A DNA stretch of 42,842 nt from Gammaproteobacteria bacterium REDSEA-S15_B12 (GTDB lineage: Bacteria > Pseudomonadota > Gammaproteobacteria > Arenicellales > UBA868): the NCBI GenBank assembly GCA_001629395.1, contig LUSG01000064.1, positions 1-42,842 of the forward strand. Direction: 5' to 3'. Below the pieces are notes generated by a model, which saw nothing but the letters and a program-made list of their open reading frames with translations, searched no databases and had not been told where the DNA came from. Position 1 is the first letter of the stretch. Every line of letters begins with the position of its first letter. Positions 35,256 through 42,842 of the stretch are shown here, piece after piece. The position numbers and the translations under genes were made by a program.

Positions 35256-35351
35256 TTTCGCCTCACTCACCGCTGTTGACAGCTAAAGCACGATAAACTC
35301 ACCGACTGTACCACGAGCATACCGTGACGCAGTCGGTACCTTCCAGACACC

Positions 35352-36185
35352 ATGAGCAGTTACGAAAATTATACCCAGACCAGTGCCGTCTACGACCATA
35401 CCCGGGTGCCGGTGGGTCTGGCGATAATCACAGCCGCTCTGTCTTCTGGCGCCACAAAACCGGATCGGCAGATACTACTGGATGCCGGGTGCGGCACCGG
35501 AATTTATACGCTTGCATTAGTCGACCAGGTTCACCGCGTAGAGGCTATCGACCTAAACCGCTCAATGCTGTCGGTGGCCCGGTCTAAAATACGTTCAGCC
35601 GCGAAACACGACCGTATCGGGTTCACGCAAGGGTCTATTAGCCAACTACCGTTTGAAACCCACAGCGTCGATGGTGTGATGATGAACCAGGTCCTTCACC
35701 ATCTGCCTGATCAAGCAGAAGACGGTTGGCCGTTACATCATCAAGTACTCAAAGAATGTGCGCGCGTTCTACGACCCGGCGGCGTACTCATTATCAACAG
35801 CTGTACACATGAGCAGCTGGAAAAAGGTTTCTGGTTCTACGAGCTGATCCCCAACGCACGAACAGCTGTCATGCGAAAGATAATTCCTGAGAAAGAATTG
35901 GATACCCTGATTTGCGGTGTCGGATTGACTCTGAACGATCGCCTGGTCGATCTAAGCGGTGTACTGCAAGGCGAAAGTTACTTCGACGCTGAAGCGGTAC
36001 TGAATTACACATGGCGCAAAGGCGATTCGATCTGGACCCTGGCCAGCGATCATGAACTGCAAACCGCCCTGACACAGGTCACCGAACTGGCCGCTAAGAA
36101 TCAGCTGCAGTCCTTCATGCAGCGATACGATGCCGACCGGCCGGCGCTGGGTCAAACCAGTTTTTCAGTTGCAATCAAGAATTGA
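35352..36185 (+). CDS. Class I SAM-dependent methyltransferase
   Basis: 277-residue Methyltransf_11/25-type protein. Motif I is L-D-A-G-C-G-T-G-I-Y-T (about 43-53), an acidic residue ends strand beta2 (A-I-D-L-N), motif II/post II is V-M-M-N-Q-V-L-H-H-L-P, and L-R-P-G-G-V-L-I-I follows. It resembles UbiE/arsenite or small-molecule methyltransferases, but it lacks a substrate-diagnostic motif I know. The C-terminal 100 residues are unfamiliar. Monocistronic: 96 bases from SRAP (divergent), 114 bases before the RND adaptor, which has its own start. Substrate unassigned. Confidence 0.82.
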   Translation: MSSYENYTQTSAVYDHTRVPVGLAIITAALSSGATKPDRQILLDAGCGTGIYTLALVDQVHRVEAIDLNRSMLSVARSKIRSAAKHDRIGFTQGSISQLPFETHSVDGVMMNQVLHHLPDQAEDGWPLHHQVLKECARVLRPGGVLIINSCTHEQLEKGFWFYELIPNARTAVMRKIIPEKELDTLICGVGLTLNDRLVDLSGVLQGESYFDAEAVLNYTWRKGDSIWTLASDHELQTALTQVTELAAKNQLQSFMQRYDADRPALGQTSFSVAIKN

Positions 36186-36299
36186 TATCGGCTGGATAGC
36201 CCTGAGTAATCAGCTCGTAGCAGCGGTCGCTTTTGAGTCACCGCGCCCATACAATGGTGAATCGACAATGTTATGCCACAGTCATCAGTTGTCTTCTAG

Positions 36300-37547
36300 A
36301 TGAAAACAGTCCTTAGAATTCTCCTGCCAGTTATTGTCGTGGCATTGGGTGTTGCGGGCTTTGCACTGCTGAAATCGAGCGCACCGGTTGATCGCCCGCT
36401 CGAACCCAGTGCGCGGGTTTGGTCAGTCGCTGGTGTCGCTGTCGAATACAAACACTTATCGCCTACGCTTCGTCTCTACGGTCGAGTCGAATCCCCCCGG
36501 GAAACTCGACTGCGCTCGGCGGTGCCCGCGGACGTTAAGGAACTGACTGCCCTGTCGGGAAGCGTGGTGACCAAAGGCGAGCTATTACTGCGGCTGGACG
36601 ACCATGACCTTAAGCTAATGCTGCGCCAACGAAATGCCGAAGTTGCAGACATCGAGGCACAGATCGAAAGTGAAAAAAAGCGCCATGGATCAGACATCAC
36701 AGCACTGAAACATGAGCGCGCGCTCTACGACCTGGCGGAGCGTGCCCTCAAAAGAGCCGAACGTCTTGCCCAGACCCAGGCTGGCACCCAAGCAAGAGTT
36801 GATGAGGCGCAACGCGCCTTACGCCTCCAGGCTCTCGCCCTGACCAATCGTCAGCGAGCCGTCAGCGACCATAGCCCCCGACTGGCCCAGCTTGATGCAC
36901 GGCTGAACAGGAGCAAAGCTGTTCGCGACCAGGTTCGTAGAGACGTACAACGTTCCGAGCTGACAGCGCCGTTTGATGGACGCATTACTGCGGTACACGT
37001 TTCCCCAGGCGACCGCGTGCGTCCGGGTGATCGCCTGATCGATTTATTTGATACCAATTTCGTTGAACTGCGCACACAGGTTCCTAATCGGTACCTGCCT
37101 ACCCTCCGACAGGCTCTGAACCACGGCAGTGCCGTCACTGCGACGATAGAACTTAACGGCAACGCGATCGCACTGGAACTTAACCGGTTGGCCGGCAAAA
37201 TCGAAAGGGGTCAGGGAGGAGTAGACGCCTTTTTCAACATCATTGGCGAAAAACACCTGATTGAACTTGGTCGCACGGTATCGGTATTCGTCGACCTTCC
37301 GGAGGAAGCGAACGTCTTTGCCCTACCGGCGACAGCCGTCTACGGGGCCAATAACGTTTACCGCATTCAAAACAACCGGCTGTCGATGGTTCAAGTTGAG
37401 CGGGTCGGTGATTATCGTAATGGACAGTGGGGCAGCTGGATCCTTTTCCGCAGCGAAAACCTCACCGAGGGGGACATGGTATTGGCCAACCAGTTACCGA
37501 ACGCTGTAGAGGGCCTGAAAGTAGACATCCTGACTCAGACTGACTGA
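36300..37547 (+). CDS. RND efflux periplasmic adaptor (membrane fusion protein)
   Basis: 415-residue adaptor of the AcrA/MexE type. An N-terminal membrane helix/signal (about 5-25), a lipoyl half (A-V-P-A-D-V-K-E-L-T...V-V-T-K-G-E-L-L-L-R-L-D), a coiled-coil hairpin (about 115-215, rich in Arg, Glu, Ala, Leu), the second lipoyl half (L-T-A-P-F-D-G-R-I-T-A-V-H-V-S-P-G-D-R-V) and a C-terminal beta-barrel domain. No lipobox cysteine, so anchoring is by the helix. The stop is one base before the RND start, so they are cotranscribed. The outer-membrane channel gene is not in the window. Substrate unknown. Confidence 0.92.
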   Translation: MKTVLRILLPVIVVALGVAGFALLKSSAPVDRPLEPSARVWSVAGVAVEYKHLSPTLRLYGRVESPRETRLRSAVPADVKELTALSGSVVTKGELLLRLDDHDLKLMLRQRNAEVADIEAQIESEKKRHGSDITALKHERALYDLAERALKRAERLAQTQAGTQARVDEAQRALRLQALALTNRQRAVSDHSPRLAQLDARLNRSKAVRDQVRRDVQRSELTAPFDGRITAVHVSPGDRVRPGDRLIDLFDTNFVELRTQVPNRYLPTLRQALNHGSAVTATIELNGNAIALELNRLAGKIERGQGGVDAFFNIIGEKHLIELGRTVSVFVDLPEEANVFALPATAVYGANNVYRIQNNRLSMVQVERVGDYRNGQWGSWILFRSENLTEGDMVLANQLPNAVEGLKVDILTQTD

Positions 37548-37548
37548 C

Positions 37549-40500
37549 ATGTCGTTAAAACCGAGAAATGACCTGCTCGGTCTGCTGGCGCGTCATCCGG
37601 TTGCTGCCAACCTGATGATGGCGATGATGATCATCGCCGGTATTTGGGGTCTTTCAAAACTAAACGCCCAGTTCTTTCCTAATTTTGATATCGACTTTGT
37701 TTCAGTCAAGGTCGTCTGGGTCGGTGCAAGTGCTGAAGACATCGAGAAACTCATAACCGAACCGCTCGAACAGCAGTTGCGAGGGGTTGATCGCGCCAAG
37801 GAGCTGCGGTCTCGGTCTGTAGACGGACTGTCGCTGGTCACCCTTGAATTCAAAGAAGGCACCGACATGGGCCTTGCCGTCGACCAGGTCAAAGAACAGG
37901 TTGACCTGGTCCGCAATCTGCCGGCGACTGCTGAAACACCGGAGATTGGCCGCATTATCAATTACGAACCCATTGCGAGCGTGCTCATCGCAGGACCCGA
38001 CGATCCCCGCGGTCTACGCAGCATCGTACGCCGTTTTGAACGTGAACTGCTTGAACGGGGCATCTCGAATATCCGAATTTTCGGCCTACCGGAAGAGGAA
38101 ATCGCAATCCAGATCCCCTCAGAAACGCTGCGCGAGCTGGGTATATCGTTGGAGGAGATTGGCAGGCGGGTCGGTGCGGCGTCACGCGATTTGCCGGTGG
38201 GCGTAATCGGTCGGGGGGAGTCAGCCCGGCAGCTTCGCTTCAAGGATCAACGTCGGGGTGAGCTCGCCTTTGCAGACCTGCCCGTCATCGCAGCTGAGGA
38301 CGGTCGTCTGCTGACACTGGGCGATATCGCCGATATCCAGCGGCGGCCGCAGAGCGCGCAGACAACGGTCACCTATCGTGGCCGGCCGGCCGTAGAAATG
38401 AGGCTGTCGCGTTCCAGGGATGCAGACAGTTTGAAATCAGCCCGAATCATGCGCGAGTGGGTCGAGCAAACCCGGCCCTTGCTGCCGACCGGGTTTGAAC
38501 TCAATGTCTACGATGAGCGCTGGGGCTACATTAAGGACCGGATCAATTTGCTACTCAAAAACGGTGCCAGCGGTCTGGTCCTGGTCATACTGATACTTTA
38601 CTTATTCCTGAACGTGCCAGCAGCCAGTTGGGTCACGGTCGGAATCCCAACCTCTTTCATGGCAGCACTGGGTGCACTTTATGTTTACGGTGGGTCAATC
38701 AACATGATCAGTCTGTTTGGCCTGATCATGACGCTCGGCATCATTGTCGATGATGCTATTGTTGTCGGGGAAGATGCTGTGACGCATTTTGAACGTGGCG
38801 ACAGCCCGCTAACAGCGGTACAACAAGGCGCGCAAAGGATGCTGGCACCGGTACTCGCATCGTCACTGACAACGATTGCTGCATTTATGCCGCTACTGTT
38901 GGTAGGTGGCATTATCGGCATCATCCTGCGAACGCTGCCGATGGTAGTGATCTGCGTTATCTTGGCCTCCTTAGTTGAAGCGTTTCTTGTTTTACCCGGT
39001 CATCTTCGGGGCACTTTCACTCGCGTCGGGAGCTATTCTCCGCGGCGGCTGAGAAAAAAACTCGACGACGGATTTGTCCGGTTCAGAGAATCTCTTTTCC
39101 GCCCCGCGATCGTCGCGGGTGTTCGATATCGCTGGTTGACGGTAGCGCTGGCAACTGCGATTTTCATCGTCAGTATCGGCTGGATCGCCGGCGGCCGTAT
39201 TGCGTTCAATTTTTTCCCAGTTGCCGAGGGGCCTATATTTTTTGCCAACGTTGATTTCGTCGCAGGGACACCGCAGAAACATGTCGCCGACCATCTTGCC
39301 AAGGTAGAACAGGCATTGTGGGACACGAATGATCATTTTGGAGGTGGCCTGGTGGTAACAGCGATTTCACGACTGGGCCTGGGAGAAAGCGGGGATTGGG
39401 AACGACGCAGAAGCGAAAATATCGGTTCTGTACTGGTTGAACTGGTTAAACCGGATGCGCGCACAGTCCGCAACAGAACCTTCATCGAAGAATGGCGGGC
39501 CCGGATCCCTGACGCTCCCGGACTTGAAAATCTGTCGATCAAGGAACCGACTGCCGGGCCACCGGGACAGGACATAGAGGTTCAGATCACGGGCTCGAGC
39601 CTGGTAGCAGTCAAATCAGCAGCGGTAACACTCAAAAATGTATTGATCGATATCCCGGGTGTGTCGGGTGTTGAAGACGATATGCCGTATGGCCGCGAAC
39701 AACTGATACTTCGCCTGACGCCAACTGGTGAAGCGTTGGGCCTGTCCGTCGAAAATCTGGGCCGGCAACTTCGGGCGGGTTACGAAGGCTACCTGGTACA
39801 GGTCATGGCCGATAACAACGATGAAGTCGAGGTTCGTGTGGTCTTGCCTGACCATGAAAGAAATCGGCTGGACAGCCTCGACGAATTTGAAGTCATGCTG
39901 CCGGGTGGCGGAACAGTCCCATTTGCCAACGTTGTTACGCTTCAGACCAGACGTGGCTTTGATTCTATCCGGCATGTCGAAGGCAACCTGGCCATAACCG
40001 TGACCGGTGACGTCGATGAGGCAGTCAACAACGATAACCGGATCATCGCCAACCTAAAGCAAAACACTCTGTCCGAACTTGAACAACGCCACGGCGTCAG
40101 GTTTTCGTTTGAAGGTCGGCAAGCGGACCAGCGTGAAACGCTGAGCGACATGAAGCGCGGCGCAATTCTAGCGCTGGTGCTGATCTATCTCGTTCTGGCG
40201 TGGGTCTTCGGATCCTATGGCTGGCCATTGCTGGTCATGATGATTATTCCGTTCGGTCTGGTGGGTGCGATCTGGGGCCATATGCTGATGAATATCGACC
40301 TGACTATTCTCTCGATGTTCGGGTTTTTCGGCCTCGCCGGCATCGTGGTCAACAACTCAATCATCTTGGTGGTGTTTTACAAACAGATTCGAGCTGACGG
40401 TCTTGATCCCGAGCAGGCGGTGGTCGAAGCCGCCTGCCAACGCCTGCGGGCCGTGCTGTTAACTTCGCTGACGACCATCGCAGGGCTAACGCCCCTGTTG

Positions 40501-40674
40501 TTTGAGACCTCGCTTCAGGCGCAGTTCCTGATCCCAATGGCGACTTCGATTGCCTTTGGTCTCGCGTTTGCTACGCTGCTGGTTCTGTTCCTGGTCCCCG
40601 CTCTGCTTATGATCTACGAACACTCATTCTTTGCACGCCACTCGGCCTCATTAGCAACTCATTCATCGCCTTAG
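37549..40674 (+). CDS. RND efflux transporter, inner-membrane pump
   Basis: 1041-residue proton-driven pump, the usual length. TM1 lies at about 15-33, then a large periplasmic loop, TM2-6 (about 335-485, with L-G-I-I-V-D-D-A-I-V-V at the helix carrying two proton-relay aspartates), a second periplasmic loop and TM7-12 from about 865. The first loop has E-P-L-E-Q-Q-L-R-G-V-D and the family porter-domain pattern. It pairs with the adaptor upstream and needs an OMF partner elsewhere. It resembles the HAE-2/multidrug class rather than heavy-metal CusA. No regulator adjoins it, so control is unclear. Confidence 0.93.
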   Translation: MSLKPRNDLLGLLARHPVAANLMMAMMIIAGIWGLSKLNAQFFPNFDIDFVSVKVVWVGASAEDIEKLITEPLEQQLRGVDRAKELRSRSVDGLSLVTLEFKEGTDMGLAVDQVKEQVDLVRNLPATAETPEIGRIINYEPIASVLIAGPDDPRGLRSIVRRFERELLERGISNIRIFGLPEEEIAIQIPSETLRELGISLEEIGRRVGAASRDLPVGVIGRGESARQLRFKDQRRGELAFADLPVIAAEDGRLLTLGDIADIQRRPQSAQTTVTYRGRPAVEMRLSRSRDADSLKSARIMREWVEQTRPLLPTGFELNVYDERWGYIKDRINLLLKNGASGLVLVILILYLFLNVPAASWVTVGIPTSFMAALGALYVYGGSINMISLFGLIMTLGIIVDDAIVVGEDAVTHFERGDSPLTAVQQGAQRMLAPVLASSLTTIAAFMPLLLVGGIIGIILRTLPMVVICVILASLVEAFLVLPGHLRGTFTRVGSYSPRRLRKKLDDGFVRFRESLFRPAIVAGVRYRWLTVALATAIFIVSIGWIAGGRIAFNFFPVAEGPIFFANVDFVAGTPQKHVADHLAKVEQALWDTNDHFGGGLVVTAISRLGLGESGDWERRRSENIGSVLVELVKPDARTVRNRTFIEEWRARIPDAPGLENLSIKEPTAGPPGQDIEVQITGSSLVAVKSAAVTLKNVLIDIPGVSGVEDDMPYGREQLILRLTPTGEALGLSVENLGRQLRAGYEGYLVQVMADNNDEVEVRVVLPDHERNRLDSLDEFEVMLPGGGTVPFANVVTLQTRRGFDSIRHVEGNLAITVTGDVDEAVNNDNRIIANLKQNTLSELEQRHGVRFSFEGRQADQRETLSDMKRGAILALVLIYLVLAWVFGSYGWPLLVMMIIPFGLVGAIWGHMLMNIDLTILSMFGFFGLAGIVVNNSIILVVFYKQIRADGLDPEQAVVEAACQRLRAVLLTSLTTIAGLTPLLFETSLQAQFLIPMATSIAFGLAFATLLVLFLVPALLMIYEHSFFARHSASLATHSSP

Positions 40675-40922
40675 TGTTAACAGCATCCGTTCTCAATTGA
40701 TAAGTAGTTCTACTATTAAGAAGAACCGTAATGAGGAATATCGGGCTGATGAACTCAGGATAGGCCCTGTAAACAAGTACTTCGGGCGCCACGGGCGAGC
40801 AGCATCAACAGGGGGCCGATAAAAACAAAATGGCGCGTAAAATTAATTCTTGATTGATAGGGTTTCTATCTCGGGCGGCTATATACTTCCCATCGCTACA
40901 TAATTCAACTTAGGAGGATTGG
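40675..40922 (+). promoter_or_regulatory. Upstream region of the ABC binding protein
   Basis: 248 bases with no credible ORF. TTGATT (40850-40855) or TTGATA (40854-40859) with TATATA (40880-40885) is the best promoter-like pair, but spacings of 20-24 are long for sigma70. GGAGG at 40913-40917 precedes ATG 40923 and is a strong ribosome binding site. No RND terminator is seen. Confidence 0.35.
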
Positions 40923-42212
40923 ATGAAAAAAACCACACTTATTGGCATAGGGGCGTCACTTATGCTTGCCGCGGCTAGCGCCGCCGCCGATATCAAAGTC
41001 GGCTTTATCGGTTCGCTCAGTTCCGATACTGGACTTAGTACCTTACGTGGCGCCGAAATTGCCGTCGAAGAACTCAATGCCGCGGGTGGCGTGCTCGGTG
41101 GGCAGAAGATTGCTCTGGTTACTGCTGATACCGGAGAAGACGTCACTGAAGGTATAAAGGCTTACGAGTACCTGGCTGAGACCGAGGAAGTAGACTTTGT
41201 GATTTCCGGTTCCATCGACGATGTATCTTTGGGTTGGTTACCCCGTATGCAGGAGTATCGTATTCCCACCCTGGATACCTGGACGTCCTATATCGGCATC
41301 ATCGACATGATTGTTGAGGATCGGGATGCCATGCGTCCTTATTTCATGAACATTGCGTCCGACGAAGCACTAGCTACTTTGTATATCAGCTTTGGCGCCG
41401 ATGTGCTGAAGGCGAAGATGGGTTTTGAATCCGTAGTGGTGCTTGCAGAAGACACTGCATTCGGCCAGGCGATAACGGGCCTGGTAACCGAGGCGTTGGC
41501 ACCGGTGGCTGGTATAGAGGTGAAGGATGTTATCAGTTATGACATTAATACCGTGGATTTCGCGCCGGTTTTTGCGAAAGCACAGAACAGTGGAGCCGAC
41601 TTTATCTACCAGATCAGTTCGGTAAACAGCCAGGTGATGTCTTCACAGTACGTGAAATTACAGGTACCAATGGCGATGACCGGTGTTAACGTCTCTGCGC
41701 TGGGCCTGGAGTACTGGGATGACACCGGCGGCAACGGTGGCGGGATTTCTACCCTGTCTCCCCTCCCGTCCGTAGGTTTCGCCCTGGATCCGGTCAGTCA
41801 GGCTTTCGTAGATACCTATCAGGCCAAGTACACCAGCCGACCGAAGATTCCTCACTTCAATGGGTTCAATGCCTACCACGGACTGAAACAAGCCATGGCG
41901 GCAGCGGAGGAAGCCGGCGGTTTCAAGGATGTGGATGCCTGGGCTGCGGCGATGCTAAAGCAGGACCTGAAACTTGAGAAAGATGGCCAACTTTGGCTTC
42001 GTTATGGTTTCTGGGACTATGACACCGTCGAACCCGTAACCGGTCGTACTTATCCGCACAACGCCTACTTCGACCTGGCGGCACCCTATGACTTTGCCCA
42101 GCCTTCCATGGTAGTCGTGCAATGGAAGGAAGATGGCACCGTGGGTGTGGTGTACCCCTTCGAATATGCCAATACCGAATTCACGCTGCCAAGCTGGGTT
42201 CCGGAAAAATAA
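40923..42212 (+). CDS. Branched-chain amino acid-type ABC transporter, substrate-binding protein
   Basis: 429-residue periplasmic binding protein of the LivK/Leu-Ile-Val type. Signal peptide about 1-22 (M-K-K-T-T...A-S-A-A-A-D), then I-K-V-G-F-I-G-S-L-S-S-D-T-G, G-A-E-I-A-V-E-E-L-N-A-A-G-G-V-L-G-G and the T-A-D-T-G region, all typical of the first lobe. The second lobe has G-V-N-V-S-A-L-G and the F-N-G-F-N-A-Y-H-G hinge region. The loop around 92-110 (Trp100, Tyr108) may set specificity, which could be amino acids, amides, urea-like or aromatic compounds; not decidable. It is followed by a hairpin terminator and the permease gene. Confidence 0.9.
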   Translation: MKKTTLIGIGASLMLAAASAAADIKVGFIGSLSSDTGLSTLRGAEIAVEELNAAGGVLGGQKIALVTADTGEDVTEGIKAYEYLAETEEVDFVISGSIDDVSLGWLPRMQEYRIPTLDTWTSYIGIIDMIVEDRDAMRPYFMNIASDEALATLYISFGADVLKAKMGFESVVVLAEDTAFGQAITGLVTEALAPVAGIEVKDVISYDINTVDFAPVFAKAQNSGADFIYQISSVNSQVMSSQYVKLQVPMAMTGVNVSALGLEYWDDTGGNGGGISTLSPLPSVGFALDPVSQAFVDTYQAKYTSRPKIPHFNGFNAYHGLKQAMAAAEEAGGFKDVDAWAAAMLKQDLKLEKDGQLWLRYGFWDYDTVEPVTGRTYPHNAYFDLAAPYDFAQPSMVVVQWKEDGTVGVVYPFEYANTEFTLPSWVPEK

Positions 42213-42230
42213 GAAACAATCTTCTCAATT

Positions 42231-42257
42231 GGCGGGCCTTTCGGCCCGCCTGCTCTT
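42231..42257 (+). terminator. Intrinsic terminator/attenuator between binding protein and permease
   Basis: GGCGGGCC (42231-42238), loop TTTC, GGCCCGCC (42243-42250) form a perfect 8-bp GC-rich stem, then TGCTCTTTTA. A T-run, partly interrupted, follows. It lies 18 bases after the binding-protein stop and 20 bases before the permease start, so it would let the binding protein be made in excess over the membrane subunits, a known pattern for ABC operons. Confidence 0.75.
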
Positions 42258-42270
42258 TTAGCTCATCGCA

Positions 42271-42842
42271 ATGTTCCCGATAATCATTCAGGGATTACTT
42301 TTGAGTGGTCTGTATGCGCTCATCGCAATGGGCTTTATGCTGATCTTTTCGATTGGCCGGACTTTGAATCTGGCATACGGCGCCTACCTGATGATCGGTG
42401 GCTACGTTTATTTCTGGATCTCCCAGCAACTGGGATTCCCACAAATCATTGGCTTTTTCGGCGCTATAGCTGTCGGAATTCTTATGGGTCTGATGAAATA
42501 TCAGTTTATCGTCAGACCGCTTAAAGGCCACCATGTGGCCGTGGAAATCTCCACCCTAATACTCGCGGTGGTGTTGCAGGCGGGTATCGTTCTGGTGTTC
42601 GGCGATAGTTCCAAGATCTTACTACCCATCGTGCCGGGTGTGGTTCGTGTTGCAGGTGCAACGGTCACCTACAGCATCCTTACTGCCACTGTCATCAGTT
42701 GGTTGATCATTACCATCTTGTACCTTTTTGTCCGCAGAACACATACCGGACGCGCCATGCAGGCCGTGTCCATGGATCAAAAAGGGGCGGCTATATCGGG
42801 TGTGGATGGCGATCGTATCAATCTGATCACGTGGGGATTGTC
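42271..42842 (+). CDS. Branched-chain amino acid-type ABC transporter permease (LivH-like), 3' partial
   Basis: The first 190 residues of a LivH-type inner-membrane permease, cut by the window end. ATG 42271 has only a weak ribosome binding site. The protein begins M-F-P-I-I-I-Q-G-L-L-L-S-G-L-Y-A-L-I-A-M-G and continues F-S-I-G-R-T-L-N-L-A-Y-G-A-Y-L-M-I-G-G, matching the family's first helices. A further four helices and the cytoplasmic stretch R-R-T-H-T-G-R-A-M-Q-A-V-S-M-D follow; the latter fits the EAA-like loop that meets the ATPase. LivM and the LivG/LivF ATPase genes should lie to the right, outside the window. Confidence 0.92.
   Translation, partial: MFPIIIQGLLLSGLYALIAMGFMLIFSIGRTLNLAYGAYLMIGGYVYFWISQQLGFPQIIGFFGAIAVGILMGLMKYQFIVRPLKGHHVAVEISTLILAVVLQAGIVLVFGDSSKILLPIVPGVVRVAGATVTYSILTATVISWLIITILYLFVRRTHTGRAMQAVSMDQKGAAISGVDGDRINLITWGL

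Noticed and set aside
42295-42534. 79-residue minus-strand ORF
   Set aside because: Antisense to the clearly coding LivH-type permease.
1-42842. CRISPR array, tRNA, rRNA, IS or prophage
   Set aside because: No regular repeat arrays, cloverleaf-like sequence, transposase or phage gene was seen on either strand by eye; a tRNA scan was not possible.

Overview
This window looks like chromosomal core DNA of a gammaproteobacterium of roughly 50-53% GC (estimated by eye) that I cannot place further. The evidence is the set of closely gammaproteobacterial proteins and gene orders: rhlB divergent from trxA-rho-rpmE, PrmB, LptM-LysA, cytochrome c4 next to engB, polA, YibN-SecB-GpsA, and an ArgS-SPOR pair. 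I see no rRNA, tRNA, IS element, prophage, CRISPR array or conjugation gene.

Layout. 1-1751: end of a LysZ/ArgX-type [LysW]-amino acid kinase overlapping a LysJ/ArgD-type aminotransferase. 1762-5890 (minus): argS, a SPOR-domain protein and a stand-alone acetolactate-synthase-like TPP enzyme. 6052-7353 (plus): nudC and a cold-shock protein, followed by a 0.5-kb stretch with two hairpins and a possibly decayed membrane ORF. 7851-9429: hemL and a divergent rubredoxin. 9449-14017 (minus): a run reading trxA, rho, rpmE, thermonuclease, SCO, prmB; rhlB diverges from trxA. 15964-20377 (minus): argH, lptM, lysA (frameshifted) and a GT-C-like membrane protein. 20499-26511: cytochrome c4, engB, polA, an unknown lipoprotein, ctpA. 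26749-29187 (plus): a two-cysteine ArsR regulator, a membrane rhodanese, secB, gpsA. 29200-33735 (minus): a three-gene operon for a GltD-like Fe-S flavoprotein and a 2-oxoacid:ferredoxin oxidoreductase (alpha, beta). 34033-36185: GNAT, SRAP/YedK, methyltransferase. 36300-40674: an RND efflux adaptor and pump. 40923-42842: a branched-chain-amino-acid-type ABC binding protein, a hairpin terminator, and a permease cut by the window end.

The least ordinary content is the LysW-type (amino-group carrier protein) pair at the left edge in a genome that also has argH and a DAP-type lysA. This suggests carrier-protein-mediated ornithine/arginine synthesis, or lysine synthesis if the lysA lesion is real. 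Also notable are the GltD-KorAB redox operon, the ArsR with a persulfide-sensor-like cysteine pair beside a rhodanese, and two reading-frame breaks (lysA and the GltD-like gene) that each have a simple one-event repair. Most of the window is conserved housekeeping DNA; I see no defence system or obviously new multigene machine.
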